Shown piece after piece: positions 7,885 through 16,379 of a stretch of DNA of 64,000 nucleotides. The translations under genes were made by a program, and so were the position numbers. Numbering within the stretch: the first letter of the stretch is position 1; each line of letters starts with the position of its first letter. The notes under the pieces are model-generated. The model did no database searches and was not told where the DNA came from. It saw nothing but the letters and a program-made list of their open reading frames with translations. Source of the stretch: CAWHJB01 sp963698715 (GTDB lineage: Bacteria > Chloroflexota > Anaerolineae > Anaerolineales > UBA4823); NCBI GenBank assembly GCA_963698715.1, contig CAVORW010000006.1, positions 186,001 through 250,000 of the forward strand, in the 5' to 3' direction.

Positions 7885-8913
7885 ATGAAACAGATGCAGA
7901 AAATCAAATGGCATCGTTCACCGCTGTTTCGTAATTCTCTAGGGCTGATCATCAGTTTGCTCACCCTTTTTTTGGCGTTAAGAAATGTAGCCTATGATGA
8001 ATTTACTAGCGCAATCACGCAAGCTTTACCCCATTTTATATTATTGGCACTCGTCAGCGTTGGATGCAATAATTTGGCGAAAACATTTCGTTGGCAGACG
8101 CTGCTGGGCCCAGCGGGAAAACAAATTTCCTTTTGGAAATTATTTCTGGCCTTGATGGCAGGACAGACCTTGAATGCCATCTATCCGGCCCGGGTTGGCG
8201 ATTTAAGCCGGGCATTAGTAATTGGTCAAGCCGGGCCGGGTCGGGTTTATACCCTGGGGACCGTGGTAGTCGAAAAAGTGCTAGATATGATGGCCTATGC
8301 CATCTTATTCTTGTTGCTGATCCTGCTTATGCCCTTGCCGGCCTGGGTCAATAATTCAGCCTATACCCTGATCCTGATAACAATCTTAGCAGTATCCGCG
8401 ATCTTGATGGTTACGCTATTTCCAGACCGTTTCTTCGCGCTCGTTGGCAGACTCATTCTCCTGCTTCCAAAAAGGATCGGTGGTTATTTCACGGAACGAT
8501 TGCAATCTGCTGTTAGCAGTCTGGATGTTTTGCATAGCCGGAGAGGATTGGCCTGGTTGTCATTTTGGTCAACGATGATCTGGGGCACCGCCATCCTGAA
8601 CAATCACCTCAGCTTGTTGGCGATGCAAATCCAATTGCCTCTGATCGCCTCTTTGCTCGTCCTGATTGCGCTTCAGGCAGGTATCACGATCCCTTCCGTG
8701 CCAGGCAGCATCGGCGTATTTGAATTTATTTGTGTACTGGCTTTGTCGGTCTTCGAAGTGGAACAGGCGCCAGCATTGAGTTTTGCGATTGTATTACATG
8801 TGCTAGTTTTTCTGCCGATCACGATAATGGGCTTAATCGGGATTTGGTTTTTAGGTCTGGGTATCAGCAAGACAGATCAACTAGAGAAGGAGCAGTCTGC
8901 AAAAATAGACTGA
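7885..8913 (+). CDS. Lysylphosphatidylglycerol synthase transmembrane-region / UPF0104-like membrane protein
   Basis: 342 residues with about eight hydrophobic segments and the family block NAIYPARVGDLSRA near residues 95-110, then VVVEKVLDM and the late PGSIGVFEF block, all typical of the PF03706 flippase-like family (the membrane half of MprF, and stand-alone proteins in glycan clusters). It probably moves or helps move a lipid-linked intermediate, inferred from its place between the polysaccharide kinase and glycosyltransferases. No catalytic aminoacyltransferase domain is attached. The insertion sequence lies 85 bases downstream. Confidence 0.85.
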   Translation: MKQMQKIKWHRSPLFRNSLGLIISLLTLFLALRNVAYDEFTSAITQALPHFILLALVSVGCNNLAKTFRWQTLLGPAGKQISFWKLFLALMAGQTLNAIYPARVGDLSRALVIGQAGPGRVYTLGTVVVEKVLDMMAYAILFLLLILLMPLPAWVNNSAYTLILITILAVSAILMVTLFPDRFFALVGRLILLLPKRIGGYFTERLQSAVSSLDVLHSRRGLAWLSFWSTMIWGTAILNNHLSLLAMQIQLPLIASLLVLIALQAGITIPSVPGSIGVFEFICVLALSVFEVEQAPALSFAIVLHVLVFLPITIMGLIGIWFLGLGISKTDQLEKEQSAKID

Positions 8914-8988
8914 GCATTCATCCAGAAGTTGTTGATTAGTTTACCGTTTGGTGTCGCAACTGCTTCACCGATCTAAAAACTATCATAC

Positions 8989-8997
8989 TCAATATGC
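8989..8997. repeat. Target-site duplication, left copy (TCAATATGC)
   Basis: Nine bases immediately outside the left inverted repeat, repeated exactly at 10513-10521 outside the right one. Confidence 0.9.
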
Positions 8998-9019
8998 GGG
9001 TATAACGCAAAAGTATCGG
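8998..9019. repeat. Left terminal inverted repeat of the insertion sequence
   Basis: 22 bp, matches the reverse complement of 10491-10512 except for one G/C difference. Confidence 0.9.
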
Positions 9020-9098
9020 GGGAATGGAATAGCTGAAACCTGCGACCGGGAGTAAACTTAGGGAGTAAATCAAATCAGCCGAATGAGGAAGAAAAACG

Positions 9099-10485
9099 AT
9101 GACACGCAGAATATCAAGAACCCGACGCCGAGCAGCCTTTTTAGAAGCTGCCGGCCAGAAGTACGATCAACTGGAGGGCTGGTATGACGAACACCCGGAA
9201 GCCAGCTTTGGGGAGATCGAGGCCGAAGTACGGAAACGGCGGCGGGAGTTGATGGGAACCGAGATTGAGATCTTGGTGAACGGTCGCGACACCGGTTTCC
9301 AGGTGGAAGCACCGCAATGTCCGAAATGTGGGTGTAGGCTAGAATTTGAAGGCTATCGGAAGTGGTCGGTGCATGGACTGGAAGGCGATGCGGTTTTGGA
9401 ACGGGCTTATTACGTCTGTCCGGAGTGTGCGGGGGAGACGCTTTTTCCCCCTGGATCGCAAGCTGAAGCTGCGCAGCGACCATTGGAGTGAAGGAGCGGC
9501 TCGGGTAGCTGTTCGGCAAGGGTTGCAAGCCAAGTCGTTTGATCTGGCTGCGGTAGCCTACACGGAAGCCGTGGGAGGGGCGATGTCGCCCGATAGCCTG
9601 GGTCGGGTCACGGTGGGATGGGGGCAAGCCGTGGAAGCTAAACGAGTAGGGGAAGCGCAGGCAGTGTTTACGGACAAAGCGGACGCAGGGGATGTGGCCT
9701 CACCTGCAGGGCAAGCTCCGGTCTCAGGTCAGGCCAACCTTTCGACGGATGGGGGCATGATCCTGCTGCGGGAAGAAGGTTGGAAGGAAGTCAAGCTGAG
9801 TGTGATTTCTGAAGTCCGACTGGAAACCAGAGCAAAAACGGGTGGTATGACTTCCGAAGGGCCGCAGCCGGTGTTGCAGCGACATAGTTACCAAGCGGGC
9901 TTGTGGGATGCCGATGAGATGGGCCAACATCAGTACCTGGAAGGCTTGCGGCGGCAGTTGGGAGCTTGTCCACGCCTGAGTTCGGTTAATGATGGCGCAC
10001 CCTGGATCGAACGGATCACCACGACCAATTACCCCCAAGCCGTGCAAATCGTGGATTGGTCGCATGCCAATGAACGCCTGTGGAAAGTGGCTAAGGCCGC
10101 TTTCGGGGAAGGCACGCCCCAAACCCGCCAATGGGCCGAAACGTGCCTGGATCAGTTGTGGCATGGCCGCGTCGAAGATGTCGTGCTCAGCTTGCAGGCC
10201 TTGGACTGGAATGCAATCGCTTGCTCTGCCGACATTCGCAATTCTCCGGGCTATTTCGAGATCCGCCAGCCCAAAATGGAGTATGCCCGTTTCCGCCTGG
10301 AAGGTTATCCCATTGGAAGCGGAACCGTGGAAAGCGGCATCAATACGGTCGTCCATCATCGTATGAAGCGCCAAGGACGCGGTTGGAAACGCGAGAATGG
10401 GCAAGCCATGTTAGCCGCTTTGAGCGAATTGCACAGCCAACGTTTTGAAGTTACCTGGCAGGCCATCCTTGAATGCCAAAACTAA
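9099..10485 (+). CDS. IS transposase (ISKra4-like DDE), needs a frameshift at T5C5
   Basis: First frame 9099-9491 starts with ATG behind GAGGAAG and encodes a basic N-terminus and a zinc ribbon (CPKCGC ... CPECAG). Second frame, open to 10485, carries the catalytic core: Asp in STDGG, Asp in VNDGAPW and Glu in GSGTVESG followed by the basic MKRQGRGW block. The join lies at 9442-9451, TTTTTCCCCC: losing one base there (or shifting +1/-2) gives the natural continuation ETLFPLDRKL. Slippage by polymerase or ribosome at this run is a plausible programmed expression mechanism; a simple inactivating deletion/insertion is the alternative. Confidence 0.85.
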
Positions 10486-10490
10486 TCTTG

Positions 10491-10512
10491 CCGATAGTTT
10501 TGCGTTATACCC
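10491..10512. repeat. Right terminal inverted repeat of the insertion sequence
   Basis: 22 bp, reverse complement of 8998-9019 with one mismatch; begins six bases after the transposase stop codon. Confidence 0.9.
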
Positions 10513-10521
10513 TCAATATGC
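10513..10521. repeat. Target-site duplication, right copy (TCAATATGC)
   Basis: Exact copy of 8989-8997, directly outside the right inverted repeat. Confidence 0.9.
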
Positions 10522-10587
10522 CGACTAATTGTGTACCATGAGGGGATGCTTTATAATTCACTAAACCTTATAAACGGAAAACAAGCG

Positions 10588-11049
10588 ATGTTGTCGATAT
10601 TATTTGTGTGTACTGCAAATATCTGCCGATCCCCAATGGCAATGGGCCTGTGGCGCAATATGGTTAAAGAAAGGGCTGATGAATGGATCATTGAATCGGC
10701 TGGAACCTGGGCGCCGGAAGGCGAGCCGGCTGCAAAAAAAACTCAGCTGGTGTTGCATGAGTTAGGTATTGATTTGCGCGAGCATGCTTCTCGGCCAGTA
10801 ACTAGAGAAATGCTTGCCAGGTTCAATCTAATCCTGGTTATGGAGCGGGGTCATAAAGAAGCCTTGCGGATTGAATTCCCACAGATTGCTGACCGGGTTT
10901 ATTTGTTAAGCGAGATGATTGGCGCCGATTTCGAAATTCGAGATCCGATAGGCATGTCGATAGAAGATTTCATCCAGACCCGTGACGAAATCTTGCAGTT
11001 GTTAACCATTAGTTCGGATAAAATAATCAGCCTTGCCAGGGATAACTAA
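10588..11049 (+). CDS. Low-molecular-weight protein-tyrosine phosphatase (Wzb/Ptp-like)
   Basis: Hydrolyses phosphotyrosine; in polysaccharide clusters it resets the BY-kinase. The 153-residue protein opens with LSILFVCTANICRSP, holding the CX5R P-loop (CTANICR), and has the general-acid Asp in the RDPIG block near residue 130, as in the family. I chose ATG 10588 because it gives the family N-terminus; an in-frame ATG at 10546 directly after GAGGGG would add 14 residues. It lies immediately after the insertion sequence, which has separated it from its upstream partners and possibly its promoter. Confidence 0.88.
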   Translation: MLSILFVCTANICRSPMAMGLWRNMVKERADEWIIESAGTWAPEGEPAAKKTQLVLHELGIDLREHASRPVTREMLARFNLILVMERGHKEALRIEFPQIADRVYLLSEMIGADFEIRDPIGMSIEDFIQTRDEILQLLTISSDKIISLARDN

Positions 11050-11135
11050 CCTGCTCAGAAGCCTTGCCAGCCCTTTTTCCTTTCTGGTTGGCTAGGGAGT
11101 TGACTCTTTCCCAGAACAGTGGGATATCATCGTTC

Positions 11136-13094
11136 ATGGATTTAATCCATCGGAGTTTCTACGCTGGGATGAACCTACCTCCTAAATTATTCTCGAAGCC
11201 ATTCAGCCTGATACTTATTGTTTTCCTGGCTCTTGTCAACGGCCTGCTGTTCATCTTTATCGTTCCACCATGGCAGCATTACGATGAACCGAACCATTTT
11301 GAATATGCCTGGTGGTTGGCAAATCACGAGGGCATCCCAGGCCCGGATGATATTGATACTGAGATGCGCCGCCAGGTTGCTGCATCTATGCTGGATCATC
11401 AGTTCTTCGATCAGCTTGGTTTCCTGCCGGATCTCACCGCGCAAGGAAGGGATATCTGGATCGGAGAATACTCCCAAGTGAACGATCCGCCGCTTTACTA
11501 TTCCATCGTTTCATTGCCCTTACGTATTTTTTCCGGCACAGATATTACGACTCAGCTGTATCTTGGACGGGGGATATCATTGCTATTTTTTTTGCTGACA
11601 ATCGTGGCGGCATTCGGGATAGCTGCCGAACTGACACCTGATCAGCATCCACTCCGGTTTTTTCTGCCATTCACCCTGGCCTTCCTGCCCGGATTTGTCG
11701 ACTTGATGACTGCTTTGAACAATGATGCCGGATTAGTGCTGCTATTTTCCTGGTTTTTATGGGGCCTTATACGCATGGTAAGGCAGGGTTTTACCCTGCC
11801 TGTTTTTTCCTGGGCTGCTGCGGCGGCTTTTCTGGCTGTGCTGACCAAACAAACCGGGTTGTTGGCACTCCCAGTTCTGGCACTAGGTGTGTTTTTTAGC
11901 TTGTTACAAGGCAAAATGCGAAAACTTGCCTGGATATTGCTGGTAGTGTTTGCCCTGGCAGGTGCAGTTGCCGTCTTTGATTGGGGCCAACCCGCCGTCT
12001 GGTATATCCAGGCCAGACAGATGGAAATGGTCCGTTCGGATCGGATGGCGATCCATGGTGAGTTCGCATTCTATCTTGGCGCTCAAGTAGGAGGCCAAAA
12101 TGAAAAAATCCTCCAGATCCTGCCGCTGACAGCCAGTCGAAATCTTGCTGGTAGAACAGTAACGTTAGGAGTGTGGGTCTGGGCTGATCACCCGATTGAA
12201 ATTCAGGGGCCGGGCTTTCTTGTTTTTGGCAGCGGCCGGCGGATTACCCAAATGCTTTCCGTAACAACTGAGCCAACCTTTTATACCCTGGTGGCGAGGC
12301 TCCCCAGGAACATGCAGCGCAGCGGGGTAATCGTAGAGCCATTCAAACAGGCCTCCCAGGAACCAGTATCAATTTATCTGGATGGATTAGTGCTGGCAGA
12401 AGGTGATTTCTCCAAATCAGCTCCGCCGATGCTTACGGATAATCTGGGGAACTTGGGTATTTGGGGGAACAGCCCATTTGAAAATTTGGTACGGAACGGG
12501 TCAGGGGAGCAGGCCTGGGTTGGCCTGCGGACCTGGTTTGACCGGCTTGGACCACGAATTTATCCGGATTATGGCCAGGAGGGATTGTCTCTGGCGTTCT
12601 ACACAGTCCGTGATCGGGCTGCCGCCGGCTGGTTCTATTGGAATTCCATCGGCCAATTAGGCCGTACTTTTTGGGGTAGATTTGGTTGGGGAAATATTAA
12701 TCTGATCGGGCAGAAACCATATCGGCCACTGGCCGTTGTTACCGTCCTGGGTCTTTTTGGGGCGTTTTTAGCTGTCATCCGGACGTGGAAGAGGCTTGCT
12801 TGGGAAATAATTTTTGTACTTGGGCTGGCGATTGCAATATTTTGGGGAGCTACCTTATTCCGAGGCTCCAGTTTTATCCTGGATCGAGCCCATTTTCTTC
12901 CAGTTGCCAGATACATTTTCCCGGTAATCATTCCCACGCTCATGGTTCTGGTTGTTGGCTGGCTTGAAATTATGAATAGGATCGGAATGCTTGCGGCTTC
13001 TCTAAGGCCCTGGTTGCGTTGGGTGTATTTGCTGTTCTTTGTGGGTATAGACCTGTTTGCACTTTTCAGTATCTATCGGTTTTTCTTGGTCTAA
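11136..13094 (+). CDS. Large GT-C type membrane glycosyltransferase-like protein
   Basis: 652 residues with about ten or more hydrophobic segments. An acidic motif, HYDEPNHFEY, follows the first helix and a NDPPLYY block follows the first outer loop, the layout of GT-C/GT39-like and DUF2142 proteins that use polyprenyl-phosphate sugars on the outer membrane face. Between helices, roughly residues 310-480, is a soluble beta-rich region of unknown fold that may bind carbohydrate. Start uncertain: TTG 11064, ATG 11136 and ATG 11169 are in frame; ATG 11136 is my choice without a strong ribosome-binding site. The next gene starts 5 bases later, so they are co-transcribed. Confidence 0.7.
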   Translation: MDLIHRSFYAGMNLPPKLFSKPFSLILIVFLALVNGLLFIFIVPPWQHYDEPNHFEYAWWLANHEGIPGPDDIDTEMRRQVAASMLDHQFFDQLGFLPDLTAQGRDIWIGEYSQVNDPPLYYSIVSLPLRIFSGTDITTQLYLGRGISLLFFLLTIVAAFGIAAELTPDQHPLRFFLPFTLAFLPGFVDLMTALNNDAGLVLLFSWFLWGLIRMVRQGFTLPVFSWAAAAAFLAVLTKQTGLLALPVLALGVFFSLLQGKMRKLAWILLVVFALAGAVAVFDWGQPAVWYIQARQMEMVRSDRMAIHGEFAFYLGAQVGGQNEKILQILPLTASRNLAGRTVTLGVWVWADHPIEIQGPGFLVFGSGRRITQMLSVTTEPTFYTLVARLPRNMQRSGVIVEPFKQASQEPVSIYLDGLVLAEGDFSKSAPPMLTDNLGNLGIWGNSPFENLVRNGSGEQAWVGLRTWFDRLGPRIYPDYGQEGLSLAFYTVRDRAAAGWFYWNSIGQLGRTFWGRFGWGNINLIGQKPYRPLAVVTVLGLFGAFLAVIRTWKRLAWEIIFVLGLAIAIFWGATLFRGSSFILDRAHFLPVARYIFPVIIPTLMVLVVGWLEIMNRIGMLAASLRPWLRWVYLLFFVGIDLFALFSIYRFFLV

Positions 13095-13099
13095 ACAAT

Positions 13100-14605
13100 A
13101 TGCAGAATCGGACTAAAATCATTCTTCTTTTGCTGGCAGGATGCCTGGTTGTGTTGCAAGCAGGTGCAGTCAGCCTGCGGAGTTTCTGGGAAGATGAAAC
13201 CGCAACAGCCGCACTGGCGCCTATGGATTTTGGGGCGATTGTGCGCGCCCGGGCTGCCAACAATCACCCGCCTCTCTATTGGCTCAGTGCTGCAGCCTGG
13301 GGTAGAGTGTTCGGTTACAGTGAGGTAAGTCTCAAATCCTATTCGCTGATCTGGCTCGTAACTGCTGCAGGGCTGATGTTTAAATTGGCAGGTGTTTTGT
13401 ATGATGACCGCGCGGCACTGATTGCAGTTGCTCTGATGGCGTTTTCCCCTTATGTGCTGACATACGGGCATAATGCCAGGTATTATGCAATGAGTGCTGC
13501 CATCAGCCTGTTTTTGGCCTGGATGGCACTCAAGTACCTGAACCGCAGCCGTTGGATCGTGTTGGGGTTTTATGCTGTTGGCAGTGTGGCCCTTCTGTAC
13601 ACGATTTATATGGGTGCAGCCCTGCTAATTGCCCTCAATTTTTGGTATCTGGTGACAGCGATAAAGCAGAACGCCGCTCTCAAGCACCTGGTCGGTTGGT
13701 TTTTTGCCCAAATATTTATTGTTCTCTGCTACCTGCCCTGGTTGAATATCCTGCTGGCAGCAGCTGGCCGCAACCTGGATCAAAATCTGGCAATTGGGAA
13801 TCCTGTTCTGGAGCTACTGATCCGCTTTGGATATATTGGGTATGCTTATCTGAGTGGGGAGTTCGTTTCACCCTTAAATCCCCTGGTGGGGCTGCTTGCC
13901 CTGGTGTTTGTTCTGGTAGGTTTCTCTGCCAGAGATAAGGTTCTGATTAAGAGCTGGCTGCCTTTGACTGTTGTTGCCATATGCCTGACCTTCAGTGTAC
14001 TGGTCAACCTGGTTTCAGTCTATCCACAATCTGCCTGGCAAAATTTATCGAACCGTACTTTTTTTGTTTTTCCATTTTTCTTGATCTGGATAGCAGGCAG
14101 CCTGGCTAATCTCCGGCCCAGGGTTGCTTATCTGAGTGCAGGCATTATTTTCGTGGTCAATATTGCTGGGATCTTCAATTATTTCAATGATGCCCAGATG
14201 GTCAAGCCATTTCTAGCCGTTCCCTGGCAGTCGATGATGCAGAAAATTAAAGAGCAAAAATCCCCGCAGGCTGTTGTCCTATGCAGCGGTGGCGATGCGG
14301 CTTGCTACTTTTATCTCAAGCTCAACGATCTGGCGCTGGCGGAAAATTGGAGCCGTGAGCGTATACTGGACCAGCCCCCTTCAGATTTATGGTGGATTCA
14401 AACCAACCTCGGTGCCCCTAATCTAATCGGTAATCAACCGCTCGGGTTCATCGACCAACTCCAAGGTCTGTATGGACAATATTCCCTCATCCAATATGCA
14501 CCCCAGGATCTGTCTATCCGAAAAATTAAAACCGATTATTTTGGCCAGGTTGATTATGCATATCGGGTGTCGGTTTATCATTTCTGGGAACTGCTACAAC
14601 CTTGA
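13100..14605 (+). CDS. Glycosyltransferase family 39-like membrane protein (PMT/ArnT type)
   Basis: 501-residue polytopic protein. Near the N-terminus SFWEDETATA carries the acidic pair expected in the first outer loop of GT39 enzymes; NNHPPLYWL follows, then HNARYYA near residue 130, both usual in this family. It probably transfers a sugar from a polyprenyl carrier to protein, lipid or glycan; acceptor unknown. ATG 13100 is used: an in-frame upstream start at 13019 lies inside the previous gene, and 13100 gives a normal signal-anchor start MQNRTKII. Same unit as the preceding glycosyltransferase. Confidence 0.85.
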   Translation: MQNRTKIILLLLAGCLVVLQAGAVSLRSFWEDETATAALAPMDFGAIVRARAANNHPPLYWLSAAAWGRVFGYSEVSLKSYSLIWLVTAAGLMFKLAGVLYDDRAALIAVALMAFSPYVLTYGHNARYYAMSAAISLFLAWMALKYLNRSRWIVLGFYAVGSVALLYTIYMGAALLIALNFWYLVTAIKQNAALKHLVGWFFAQIFIVLCYLPWLNILLAAAGRNLDQNLAIGNPVLELLIRFGYIGYAYLSGEFVSPLNPLVGLLALVFVLVGFSARDKVLIKSWLPLTVVAICLTFSVLVNLVSVYPQSAWQNLSNRTFFVFPFFLIWIAGSLANLRPRVAYLSAGIIFVVNIAGIFNYFNDAQMVKPFLAVPWQSMMQKIKEQKSPQAVVLCSGGDAACYFYLKLNDLALAENWSRERILDQPPSDLWWIQTNLGAPNLIGNQPLGFIDQLQGLYGQYSLIQYAPQDLSIRKIKTDYFGQVDYAYRVSVYHFWELLQP

Positions 14606-14708
14606 CCAGGTTGACCTCATATCCGGGCCTGTTGACTTGGATTGCCAGGATGATGGATTATATGTTAATTAGGAAAGCGCCCTTATGATTTAAAAATACG
14701 CTCATTTG

Positions 14709-16256
14709 ATGAGGTTCTCGCTTCTTTCTGCAGTCTGCTGCTGGGTGGTTATGTCTGCCTGCGTGCCTGCTCCACCAGAGAAGGCGCCGCAAGTGGTTGA
14801 AGAAACACCTCCCACAACCAGCGCGATTCAAGTGCCTGCACTTGAATTTACCTCAACTTTTACGCTGGTCCCCGCGCCGACAGCCACGTTTGCGCAGACT
14901 GCAACCTTGCTGCCTTCTGTGACTCCAGTGCCTATTGAGCCGACCGGCGAAATCCCCCAGGTTATTCCAGCTTTAGGACAAATCTCTGGGATTGAAATCA
15001 ACCCCGGGAAAGCCGAGGTTGAGCTGCCCTGGGTTCTACAGGCTGGCGCTGCCTGGGTTCGGGTGAATGCTTTACGCTGGAGTGACGTCGAACAGAGTGA
15101 GGGGCAAAGAAATTGGAGCAACATCAAACCGATGGAAGACATGCTGGTTTCCGCGTCTGAGCAGGGGATCCAGACGATCCTGATTGTTCGCAGCACTCCG
15201 TTTTGGGCGCGCAAAGTTCCGGGGAGTGCATGTGGTCCGATCCGGGAGGACAAATTCCAGGCTTTCGCAGATTTTGCTACGGACCTTGTCAACCGTTATA
15301 GTGTTCCACCATACAACGTGAAATACTGGGAGATCTGGAACGAGCCAGATATCGATCCTTCCATCGTGAAATCAGACAGTATTTTCGGTTGTTGGGGCGA
15401 TCGGGCCGACCTGTTTAATGGTGGACAATATTATGGGAACCTTCTTAAAGCGATCTATCCGCAGATCAAATCGGCCAATCCCGATGTCAAGATTGTGGTA
15501 GGGGGTCTATTACTGGATTGTGATCCCATCCATCCGCCGGAGTGGCCGCTTAACTCGGGCCAAATCAAGGATTGTAAGGCCGCGCGCTTCTTGGAAGGTG
15601 TGCTGGAAAGCGGAGCGGGTGATTCCTTCGATGCGATTAGTTTTCACGCCTATGATTATTATGGTGAGAAATTAGGCGCTTACGGGAACTTGAACTGGAA
15701 CAGCACCTGGGAAACAACCGGCCCGGTAGTAATTGCTAAAGTAAGGTATATACAAGACTTGTTAAACACGTTTGGTTTAGAAAAGGAACTGCTCAATACG
15801 GAGAACGCGATGATTTGCGGCTCCAGCCAGGCAATCTGCTCAACCGATGAATATGACCTGACCAAAGCCTACTACGCCGCGCTTTCACTGGGTGCGGCCC
15901 GGATGATTGGGTTAAGCGCCAATATTTGGTACAGCACAACCGGCTGGCGCTCCTCCGGATTGTTTGACCTCGGTTATCGACCCCTACCTGTTTACGAAAG
16001 TTACCGTTTTAGCATCCAGGAGCTGGATCAAGCAGCATTCCGCAGAATTGTTGATGAATTTCCTGGCCTATCCGGATATGAATTCGAACGCGATGCGACC
16101 AAGATTTGGTTAATTTGGTCATTCGAAGATGCAGGCACAACAATCCGGCTGCCAGAGGCTCCTGATTTTGTTTATGATATTTTTGGGGAACCCCTACCGC
16201 CGGCTCGCGAGCTGACCGTTACACTGGCGCCGGTCTACCTGGAGTGGGTGAAGTAG
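14709..16256 (+). CDS. Lipoprotein with clan-A glycoside hydrolase-like domain (GH39/GH5-like)
   Basis: 515 residues. The signal peptide ends in a lipobox, VMSACVP, so the protein is membrane-anchored outside the cell. A Thr/Pro-rich linker (about 20-75) precedes a TIM-barrel-like domain. The acid/base candidate is Glu in YWEIWNEPD and the nucleophile candidate is Glu in LLNTENAM, spaced as in clan GH-A. The final part (about 430-515) looks like a small beta domain. Closing a glycan-biosynthesis block, it may trim or release surface polysaccharide; substrate unknown. ATG 14709 preferred over TTG 14706. Confidence 0.75.
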   Translation: MRFSLLSAVCCWVVMSACVPAPPEKAPQVVEETPPTTSAIQVPALEFTSTFTLVPAPTATFAQTATLLPSVTPVPIEPTGEIPQVIPALGQISGIEINPGKAEVELPWVLQAGAAWVRVNALRWSDVEQSEGQRNWSNIKPMEDMLVSASEQGIQTILIVRSTPFWARKVPGSACGPIREDKFQAFADFATDLVNRYSVPPYNVKYWEIWNEPDIDPSIVKSDSIFGCWGDRADLFNGGQYYGNLLKAIYPQIKSANPDVKIVVGGLLLDCDPIHPPEWPLNSGQIKDCKAARFLEGVLESGAGDSFDAISFHAYDYYGEKLGAYGNLNWNSTWETTGPVVIAKVRYIQDLLNTFGLEKELLNTENAMICGSSQAICSTDEYDLTKAYYAALSLGAARMIGLSANIWYSTTGWRSSGLFDLGYRPLPVYESYRFSIQELDQAAFRRIVDEFPGLSGYEFERDATKIWLIWSFEDAGTTIRLPEAPDFVYDIFGEPLPPARELTVTLAPVYLEWVK

Positions 16257-16292
16257 CGGGAATCTTTTTGAAGCCATCCGAAAAAATTTGTC

Positions 16293-16327
16293 GTAGGTGA
16301 TCGATCCGAATCACACCTGCCACCTAC
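16293..16327. terminator. Possible hairpin between convergent genes
   Basis: GTAGGTG (16293-16299) pairs with CACCTAC (16321-16327) in the gap between the + glycosidase lipoprotein and the - S41 gene. No clear T-run, so weak as a terminator. Confidence 0.3.
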
Positions 16328-16379
16328 CAAAGATGAAAACCCATCCGATTGTGATTTCCGGCCGGGCCCAAGGGCCTTA

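Larger units (their letters stand above)
8998..10512 (+). mobile_element. Complete insertion sequence, ISKra4-like, 1515 bp
   Basis: Bounded by 22-bp terminal inverted repeats (8998-9019 and 10491-10512) matching at 21 of 22 positions, beginning GGGTATAACGCAAAA, and flanked by a perfect 9-bp target duplication TCAATATGC. It carries one transposase in two overlapping frames (9099-10485). The terminal repeats, duplication and uninterrupted DDE residues say the copy is recent or active. It separates the flippase-like gene from the tyrosine phosphatase in the glycan block and breaks no gene. Family assigned from the zinc-ribbon N-terminus and DDE blocks; a database match would settle it. Confidence 0.92.

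Noticed and set aside
9724..10404. 226-codon minus-strand frame in the insertion sequence
   Set aside because: Antisense to the conserved catalytic core of the transposase; frames on the opposite strand of GC-rich genes are common by chance.
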